Part shown: piece by piece, positions 12,701 through 15,033 of the stretch
Layout of the letters: each line of letters opens with the position of its first letter
Numbering within the stretch: the first letter of the stretch is position 1
Source: Chloroflexota bacterium
Lineage (GTDB): Bacteria; Chloroflexota; Anaerolineae; B4-G1; SLSP01
Length of the DNA stretch: 15,033 bases
NCBI GenBank assembly: GCA_012798275.1
Contig: JAAZNO010000398.1
Span: 1-15,033 of the forward strand
Direction: 5' to 3'
Program-made: the position numbers and the translations under genes
The notes under the pieces: model-generated
The model's database searches: none
What the model saw: the letters and a program-made list of their open reading frames with translations, nothing else
Told to the model about the DNA's origin: nothing

Positions 12701-15033
12701 CCGGCGGCTTCATCCAGGCGCAACAGCAGGAGGGGCGCACTCGTTTCCTGCACGCCTGCCGCCATGTTGAGGACGCTCGGGTCGGAGGGCACATAGGGAT
12801 TGTAGCCGAAGGTCCTCTCCTTGAAATCGTTCAGGCCGTCGTAATCCGCATCAGGCTGTAACGGGTCAGACGTGACCCAGGTGTAGCGCTGGCTTCCGCT
12901 CGCGTCAATGGCATAGACTATTTCCCAACCGGTCAGCTCTTCCTTGTCCGTCAGGCCGTCGCCGTCGCTGTCCTGGCGCATAGGATCGGTGTGCCGCGCC
13001 CCCTCTTCGGCGTCCGTCAGCCCGTCATCGTCGCTGTCCTGGCGCATAGGATCGCTGCCGTGCGATAGCTCCCAATCATCCGCCAGCCCATCGCCGTCGG
13101 TGTCCCAGCGGCTATCATCAGGGTCGGCGCCGCCATCCGCGCGTCCGAGCAAGCTGTCGCCGTCAAAGTCCGCTTGCCGTTGGAACGTGAGGGTGTTCCC
13201 CTGCCCCCACGCCAGGCTGTAGCCGCCGTCGCGCTCCACCGCCGCGTAGAATTCATCCAGCGTGAACGGCAAGACGTCGAGCACAAAGCGTCCGCCCAGG
13301 TCAATGTGGGTCGAATTGTCACTGCCGCGAATGGCGCAGACGGGAATCAAACAGACATAAGGGATGGCGCACACTCCCATCCACACCGTGAGCGGATTGG
13401 GGACGGTCCAACATTCCTGCGTCGCCACATCCGCCCCCTCGGTCAAGGTCGCCTGGATGGGTTGGTTGATGCCGGCCGTGTCCAGGGGAATCGCCTCGCT
13501 CGCCGGCGTGGGATTGGCATAGAATGTATGCGCCGCGCCGGCCGGCTGCCACTCGTCCTTCATCTGATCCAGGTCAACGCCTTCGAGATCGGCTTCCTGG
13601 TTTTGGATTTCGTACTTGAACGTCGAGCGTCTCACATTGCTATCGGAGAACTGCCACCAGTACGAGAGGGACTTCCAGTCCACCGGGATCAGATTCGTGC
13701 CGCTTTTCCAGTTTTCGATCATTTCGTCGGTGGGCGGGATGACGGGTACCAGCTTGATGGTGCTGGTGAGATCGAGGGTGAGGTAGAGATTGTTGCCCAC
13801 CGCCAGGCCCTCATCGGGTTCTTCCAGATCATAGCCGAAACGGCCAAATTGGAGCCGCTCCGGGTCTTGCAGGTCGGTCAGCGCGCGGGCGCTAAAGATG
13901 AACCACTTGATCGCCTCAGCCGCCCAGCCTGTGAGGCCCTTGCACAGCCACTGGCCGACATACGTTTTCCGCACGTCTGTGCCCACAATGACGGAGGTGA
14001 GACTGCAGATCGCCAGGACCAGCGCGTCAAAGGCGCCAATGATGGCGGCGATGATCTGCCCCACGACCGGGATTAGGGAGATGGCCAGGATGAGGGTCGC
14101 GACGATGGCGTAAGCAATGAAATCGGCAATCGCGGCGTGAGCGGCGATGCTGCTCAGCTCGAGGTGCCCCGCGACAATCGTGACAATTGCGCCCGCAAAG
14201 GCCACCGCCACCCCAATGATAAATCCAATGATGGTGCATACCACGACGGCCCGGCTGAGCTCCGCCAGGGTCTTGGTCGCCGCCTCATAGATGGTCTTGA
14301 TGGCCAGGACCACTTGCACTGTGGCCAGGGTGACCGACACCACCAGGCTGAGCATCAGCTCGACTTTGGCAAAGGCAAAGCCCACGACAATCGAAATGAT
14401 CAGCAGCGAGGCGCCGGCAATGGAGAGCGCGACCGCCGTGCCGAACTTTTTGCCGCTGTTCAATGTGTCGGCGAGAGTATCGAAGAGGCTGTTCAGCTTC
14501 TCAGTCGCCGTGTTCTTGATGCCGCTGCCAATCAGCCAGAACACGTCCCTCGGCCCTGTGATGCCGGCCTTGGAAAATCTGCCTCCCAGGCCCACATAAT
14601 TCATCTCGATCTTGTAAGCGCGATAGGCGGCGTCCACGATCATTTCAGTGACGGTCGCGATGCCCGACATTCCGCCCGTCATCCCGCCATAGACAGAATG
14701 GGTCGCCATGTACGATAGGGTCATCGTCAGCGAGCCATCGCCCTGGAGCGGGTTGTACGGATAGAGGGGGGTATTTCCCACCGCCACCAGACTCGTCCGC
14801 CCCTGATTGAGCGCCAGGTAATACGAGCGGGCGACGGCAATCATCCCGTCGCGAATTTCTTCGACAGTCTCGGAAGGAGCATCCGTCGCCAACGGCAGGC
14901 CGGCCTTCAGGCGCACCCCTAACAGGTCCCAATATTCAGCCATCGGGAAAGAGTCCCACGCGCCGTCGCGATAGCGGTACGGCGCCCAGTTGATCGCGGC
15001 AATCGTGTTAAGCGGCTGACCGGTCAGGTTAAA
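1..15033 (-). CDS. Giant multidomain LamG / FG-GAP / cadherin-like surface protein, internal fragment open at both ends
   Basis: One reading frame on the complement is open through all 5,011 codons, with no in-frame stop on any line, and recognisable domains follow one another in this frame from end to end. That makes it one gene and not several. Order: unrecognised N-side region, about five hydrophobic helices, Ca-binding TSP3-like repeats, eight LamG domains (one with a nested PA14-like domain) with stalk and Ig-like spacers, LVIVD repeats, seven FG-GAP repeats, and at least twelve cadherin-like domains. Such modules are typical of exported adhesins and glycan-binding proteins, so a cell-surface or secreted role in attachment is inferred; no enzyme active site was seen. 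Start, signal peptide, stop and any C-terminal anchor lie outside the window. Codon use looks uniform: only about 25 TTA/CTA/TCA codons by my count. No frameshift or internal stop is seen. No specific gene name is recognised. Confidence 0.97.
769..3012 (-). repeat. Alternating cadherin-like units A-A-B-A-B-C-A-B of fixed lengths
   Basis: Eight units, each ending V/I-NDxP. Type A is 279 bp (93 residues), at 2734-3012, 2455-2733, 1903-2181 and 1042-1320; hallmarks are FPxYxxDxDGDxLTV, YTPTLNFVGxDxFTYTVRDP and GGLQA or SGLEA. Type B is 273 bp (91 residues), at 2182-2454, 1630-1902 and 769-1041; hallmarks are VAVDDTATTxEDTPLTL, NDSDPDGQ, LLGEV and STLRYTP. Type C is 309 bp (103 residues), at 1321-1629; hallmarks are SIAARTVNEDAGQQ, LSGIGSGAANE and FTPLADQWGSATITVTVSDG. 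A and B keep DxDGD or DxDPDG acidic loops that fit Ca2+ binding between domains; C lacks them. Lengths within each type are identical, so the units expanded by duplication and not by drift. The domains probably form an extended stalk. Confidence 0.95.
3013..3300 (-). repeat. Cadherin-like / VCBS-type domain, founder unit (D0)
   Basis: 96 residues, starting GATDDSYATDEDTALNVVA, with NGEDSFTYRL in the middle and ending LTIQAVNDVP. This is the classical 'DDxYxTxEDTxL...VLxND' form of the Cadherin_5/Big_9-type domain. It is longer than and distinct from all later units, and is probably the N-terminal cap of the stalk. The Asp residues at its start could take part in Ca2+ binding. Confidence 0.9.
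3307..4440 (-). other. Seven FG-GAP repeats: integrin-alpha-like beta-propeller
   Basis: Seven successive units with an FG...GAP-type core: KFGAALALYNDYLVTGAP; HFGSAVAISH with ILVGAP; HAGYAVEQLG with FIVGVP; SFGAALALSGNMLVVGAP; HFGRSVDIDSDTIVIGSD; GFGVAVAIAGDRIAVGAP; HFGAALALYGDTLVVGAP. Each is followed by a strand like AYVFL or VYVFLR. Seven is the blade number of the integrin alpha-chain propeller, so this should form a closed propeller of about 378 residues. Units 3 and 5 deviate in the FG or GAP positions. It joins the cadherin-like array through FDFGATDDSYATDEDT without a linker. It is probably a protein- or glycan-binding head at the base or middle of the stalk. Confidence 0.95.
4441..4680 (-). 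other. Pro/Ala-rich linker between LVIVD and FG-GAP segments
   Basis: About 80 residues rich in Ala, Pro and Ser (AAIALAPAASPAGVKAQPAP, then NAASQSPGHPSVALPDAAQP). It has no domain hallmarks and probably serves as a flexible spacer between the two propeller-type segments. Confidence 0.7.
4681..5040 (-). other. LVIVD-type repeats (short beta-propeller segment)
   Basis: Three successive units of roughly 40 residues: a degenerate one (NFAIVDNQAYVPSGALWRV, then SLSNPALPG), a good one (GVVVVGNRAYIADGNLGL, then TVIDVSNPSAT) and a second good one (VIVQGNYAYLADGAGGVR, then VINIADPTSPQ). The pattern 'v-x-v-x-g-n-x-A-Y-x-A-D-G-x-x-G-L-x-V-I-D-v-s-n-P' is that of the LVIVD family, which forms beta-propeller blades in extracellular proteins. 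Three blades are too few for a full propeller, so they may complete one with the unclassified stretch before them. Function is unknown; binding or structural roles are both possible. Confidence 0.85.
5041..5484 (-). other. Ig-like segment and unclassified linker after LamG 8
   Basis: About 148 residues. The first half looks like an Ig-type unit (EGAFALDLRGADTAGHVS, then NLDTLAPRVALTLTVGGG), with the same 'D-T-x-A-P' opening used by the Ig-like pair. The second half (YRYTTVAEDFNLWRNGF, a Cys at SPCGAG, then NKVYRLTADCTMATVYG) is not recognised and may be the first, divergent part of the propeller-like segment that follows. Confidence 0.5.
5485..6453 (-). other. LamG / concanavalin-A-like domain 8, with an insertion before its last strand
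   Basis: About 323 residues: opening PVLRLTLDEAWAADG, LYLDGVDDYVAVG, core FSVAAWVYPS, YPILGSDAY, YPALQVINRNVLVGGFGNG, AWNHVAATFDG, SLYVNGEQRAST, and closing GGVDDVRVYARALSPLEVAALA. Between RFDIGRG and the closing strand there is an extra beta-rich segment of about 107 residues (5575-5895) with two Cys (GCVTF, SFCSQ) and strands such as MGYYDVTLEGQSLYHG. It lacks the C-x(n)-CP pair found early in the other seven LamG domains. The ILG...YPxLQ...R part marks it as the same subtype as LamG 3, but without the PA14 insertion. Confidence 0.9.
6463..7086 (-). other. LamG / concanavalin-A-like domain 7
   Basis: About 208 residues: opening TLHLALDDMSDQ, LTWQDISGQAHHGT, Cys pair CTGAGCPG, AFDGKQTTVALP, core VTVSAWVKRT, TWVHLAATYDG, LRLYRDGRLVAS, and closing PGIIDDVRMFDRALSADTLRERLY. 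A short linker (about 30 residues, QPKVAGLSSAQVAW) joins it to LamG 6. Like LamG 5 it has extra Cys residues (AAGCGL, AQCSGA). Confidence 0.93.
7183..7800 (-). other. LamG / concanavalin-A-like domain 6
   Basis: About 206 residues: opening ALLLHLEESAG, Cys pair CLDACPEA, RFRGAQALQVA, core LSVAAWIKPE, QWVHVAAVIG, ALYQNGALQAV, and closing GYLDELVIVERALLPEEVRALA. It resembles LamG 1 most closely in its middle (SGVQRLVATAQTHSPNGFGFGL here, against SGAQNILATAQINSAADGF in LamG 1), so these two look like recent paralogues within the protein. Confidence 0.92.
7903..8580 (-). other. Two tandem bacterial Ig-like domains
   Basis: Two beta-sandwich spacer units, each opened by a VDATxPx-type motif. Unit 1 (about 8269-8580) starts VDATAPTSALRSY and ends QYVLATRATDWAGNQATS. 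Unit 2 (about 7903-8268) starts VDATPPVANLGLP and ends RYTVRLEAADRMGNQARL, then ILVDAAAPGG. The 'Y-x-v-x-a-x-D-x-x-G-N-x-a' closing strand is typical of the Big_3/Big_7-like units of exported bacterial proteins. They probably act as a rod separating LamG 5 from LamG 6. Unit 1 has two Cys (PACTDS, AWCPFF) that could form a disulphide. Confidence 0.82.
8623..9246 (-). other. LamG / concanavalin-A-like domain 5
   Basis: About 208 residues: opening VVHLHLDELLG, tight Cys pair CTACPT, AEFNMAPG, core FSVGAWVQPA, QWNYVMGTYD, ARIYVNGYEQG, and closing YGRLDEVTLYDHALNAYTVRDIYR. Extra Cys residues occur in the body (SSGACGAG, SGAACAST). The Tyr and Met in WNYVMGTYD replace the commoner HVAATYD without disturbing the strand pattern. 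Confidence 0.93.
9247..9837 (-). other. LamG / concanavalin-A-like domain 4
   Basis: About 197 residues: opening LALHLKLDEAPG, widened Cys pair CASAGGACPT, LFDGSSDWLST, core GALMAWVQPA, EWQHVATTLE, KFYLNGQLITTT, and closing GDIDDVRVFTLPPSASGLQAIYQ. The closing helix lacks the usual R-A-L-S motif (it reads TLPPSAS). It is directly continuous with LamG 3 and LamG 5, so domains 2 to 5 form an uninterrupted string. Confidence 0.93.
9841..11256 (-). other. LamG / concanavalin-A-like domain 3, enlarged by two insertions
   Basis: About 472 residues instead of the usual 200. Opening VLHLQFEQ, Cys pair CTGSACPA, KFDGNDYLNVS and core FTLSAWVKPN are normal. A PA14-like domain then interrupts it (10600-10980). 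The LamG resumes with YAQGILGEQSG, YPTLQMVGRHVRVGFGTG, AWNHLVATYN and LVLYVNNARV. A strand that looks like a closing one (NVWIDQLHVYNARP) is followed by about 130 further residues with several Cys (CSGCSW, NLCLKS, AETCDS) before a second, canonical closing strand (FRGVLDDVAIYRRPLSTEEIDELYR). Either the domain carries an insertion before its last strand or its last strand was duplicated. It shares the ILG...YPxLQ...RxVxVGFGxG stretch with LamG 8, so the two are one subtype. Confidence 0.88.
10600..10980 (-). other. PA14-like domain nested inside LamG 3
   Basis: About 127 residues inserted after the AWVKPN core strand of LamG 3 and before its next strand. Motifs that fit PA14: a start like FTAGYYLAS, YYSGDFNFPAGYYDFALRTD, ARLYVDGVQIASADPW, then HYHLGAGVHNIKVNVDS and a last strand RVQFTF. 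PA14 is a beta-barrel, named for anthrax protective antigen, found in glycosidases, yeast flocculins and adhesins, where it often binds sugars. The VDG turn and the AGxHxIxV strand are the strongest hallmarks. A Cys pair lies in its first part (ACPFTA and KTGCAGW). Family assignment is by eye. Confidence 0.8.
11260..11847 (-). other. LamG / concanavalin-A-like domain 2
   Basis: About 196 residues: opening LWLPLDEDATQTVFLD, Cys pair CSEATCPT, KFDGGQSVTLP, core FAVSVWVNTT, RWYHLVFRYD, AIYVNTERVV, and closing GWLDDVRTYNRPLTVSEIRELYE. It has the same layout as LamG 1. In place of the usual NG turn after the YV strand it has NTE, a small deviation that is unlikely to affect the fold. It ends directly against LamG 3. 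Confidence 0.93.
11848..12126 (-). other. Beta-rich spacer domain between LamG 1 and 2
   Basis: About 93 residues, beginning NLNDRVVLPGQTLAYTATL and continuing SNKLLGRYAQGLLSFD, then LRP-like polar strands and a TQTAEALI stretch. The 'xxPGqxlxYtxtlxN' pattern is like spacer domains of the DUF11/CARDB Ig-like kind found in exported bacterial giants. I call it a stalk or spacer. It has no Cys and no acidic Ca loop. Confidence 0.55.
12127..12738 (-). other. LamG / concanavalin-A-like domain 1
   Basis: About 204 residues with the standard order of LamG_3 motifs: opening strand LLLLRLDEAAG, Cys pair CAPGACP, FGGGDSLSLP, core strand FTVAAWVRPT, QWTHVAAVMD, SFYVNGVFKQ, and closing strand LLNDVTVFDRAFNAGEVRD. 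This fold is a jelly-roll that in many exported proteins binds carbohydrate or protein, often with Ca2+. It follows the TSP3-like repeats with almost no linker. The ligand cannot be told from sequence. Confidence 0.93.
12775..13173 (-). other. Thrombospondin type 3-like calcium-binding repeats
   Basis: Residues 621-753 hold a series of acidic loops: DFDGDSLLG, DPDDSRWDTDGDGLADDWE, DPMRQDSDDDGLTDAEE, DPMRQDSDGDGLTDKEE and, after about 24 residues, DPLQPDADYDGLNDFKE. The DxDxDG spacing followed by a Leu-x-Asp and an acidic pair is the bacterial TSP3 pattern, in which each loop binds Ca2+. Two of the repeats share the same DPMRQDSD start, which points to local duplication. The insertion between the fourth and fifth loop (GWEIVYAIDASGSQRYTWV) resembles the layout of the Ca-binding region of anthrax protective antigen-type proteins. 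The role is probably a Ca-dependent rigid hinge between the membrane-associated N-side and the LamG run. Confidence 0.92.
13174..13980 (-). other. Unrecognised region between hydrophobic block and Ca-binding repeats, with hydrophobic Cys cluster
   Basis: Residues 352-620. It begins with a likely amphipathic helix (GWAAEAIKWFIFSARAL, about 13880-13930). Mixed sequence follows, with beta-like stretches (NNLYLTLDLTSTIKLVPVI) and several Trp residues (KSLSYWWQFSD). Near 13336-13413 there are four Cys residues in a hydrophobic run, three of them spaced C-x5-C-x4-C (GVCAIPYVCLIPVCAI). The end (GGRFVLDVLPFTLDEFYAAVERDGG) flows into the acidic repeats. No family is recognised. It may be an extracytoplasmic domain held by disulphides. 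Confidence 0.45.
13981..14439 (-). other. Block of about five hydrophobic helices (putative membrane-associated segment)
   Basis: Residues 199-351 are strikingly hydrophobic and rich in Ala, Ile, Val and Gly. By eye they divide into helix 1 at 14368-14439 (with SLLIISIVVGFAFA), helix 2 at 14299-14364 (with LMLSLVVSVTLATVQVVLAI), helix 3 at 14167-14250 (with CTIIGFIIGVAVAFAGAIV), helix 4 at 14059-14121 (with ATLILAISLIPVVG) and helix 5 at 13981-14058 (with IIAAIIGAFDALVLAIC). The loops carry some charge (KTIYEAATKTLAELSR). This is not a signal peptide, because it sits inside the protein with about 200 residues before it in the window. It could anchor the protein in a membrane, or be a membrane-inserting segment as in some large exported toxins. 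That role is inference; only the hydrophobicity is seen. Confidence 0.75.
14440..15033 (-). other. Unrecognised region on the N-side of the hydrophobic block
   Basis: Residues 1-198 of the visible protein. I do not recognise a family. It is mixed polar sequence with aromatic clusters near its start (WAPYRYRDGAW, then AEYWDLLG), followed by a predicted helix (EEIRDGMIAVARSYYLAL) and a Gly/Met-rich stretch (YGGMTGGMSG, about 14659-14688). It leads directly into the first hydrophobic helix after the basic motif SGKKFG. There is no repeat similarity to the LamG or cadherin-like parts. It may be the end of a domain that starts outside the window. Confidence 0.5.

Noticed and set aside
13981..14439. 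Hydrophobic stretch as a signal peptide marking the real N-terminus
   Set aside because: The open frame continues for about 200 codons before it with similar composition, and there are several consecutive helices, not one followed by a cleavage site.
1..15033. Enzyme active site, sortase motif, transposase, tRNA, promoter or terminator inside the window
   Set aside because: None was seen on reading both strands. The window is coding throughout, and any promoter, anchor signal or terminator must lie outside it.

Overview
The whole window lies inside one giant protein-coding gene on the minus strand. Reading the complement in the frame whose codons start at 15033, 15030 and so on, I checked every line and found no TAA, TAG or TGA in 5,011 consecutive codons (15033 down to 1). 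Neither end of the gene is present. There is no start codon context, signal peptide, promoter, stop codon, terminator, RNA gene, mobile element or second gene to describe. Residue numbers below count from 15033 as residue 1 of the visible part, not from the true N-terminus.

The protein is a modular, secreted or surface-type giant. From N to C (high to low coordinates) it holds: an unrecognised region (residues 1-198); a block of about five hydrophobic helices (199-351); an unrecognised Cys-containing region (352-620); thrombospondin type 3-like acidic Ca-binding repeats (621-752); a run of eight LamG / concanavalin-A-like jelly-roll domains, broken by one short stalk domain and a pair of Ig-like domains, with a PA14-like domain nested in the third LamG; an Ig-like segment; a short LVIVD-type propeller segment; a Pro/Ala-rich linker; seven FG-GAP repeats that should close into an integrin-alpha-like seven-bladed propeller; and then at least twelve cadherin-like / VCBS-type 'NEDT...VNDAP' domains that run out of the window.

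The C-terminal array is the most structured part at DNA level. Apart from the first unit, its units belong to three types of fixed length: A 279 bp, B 273 bp and C 309 bp. Their order is A-A-B-A-B-C-A-B-C-C-C. Two neighbouring C units are about 93% identical by eye, and the last, partial C unit looks like a mosaic of two other C units.

The sequence is GC-rich with strong avoidance of TTA, CTA and TCA codons. GC-rich DNA plus a LamG/FG-GAP/cadherin-like giant suggests a bacterium. Filamentous Chloroflexota (Anaerolineae-like) is my best guess from general familiarity with such proteins, but it is inference, not shown by a marker gene. The likely role is adhesion or surface recognition: the lectin-like LamG and PA14 modules and the propeller would bind glycans or proteins, the tandem cadherin-like domains would form a Ca-stiffened stalk, and the hydrophobic block may anchor in or insert into a membrane.
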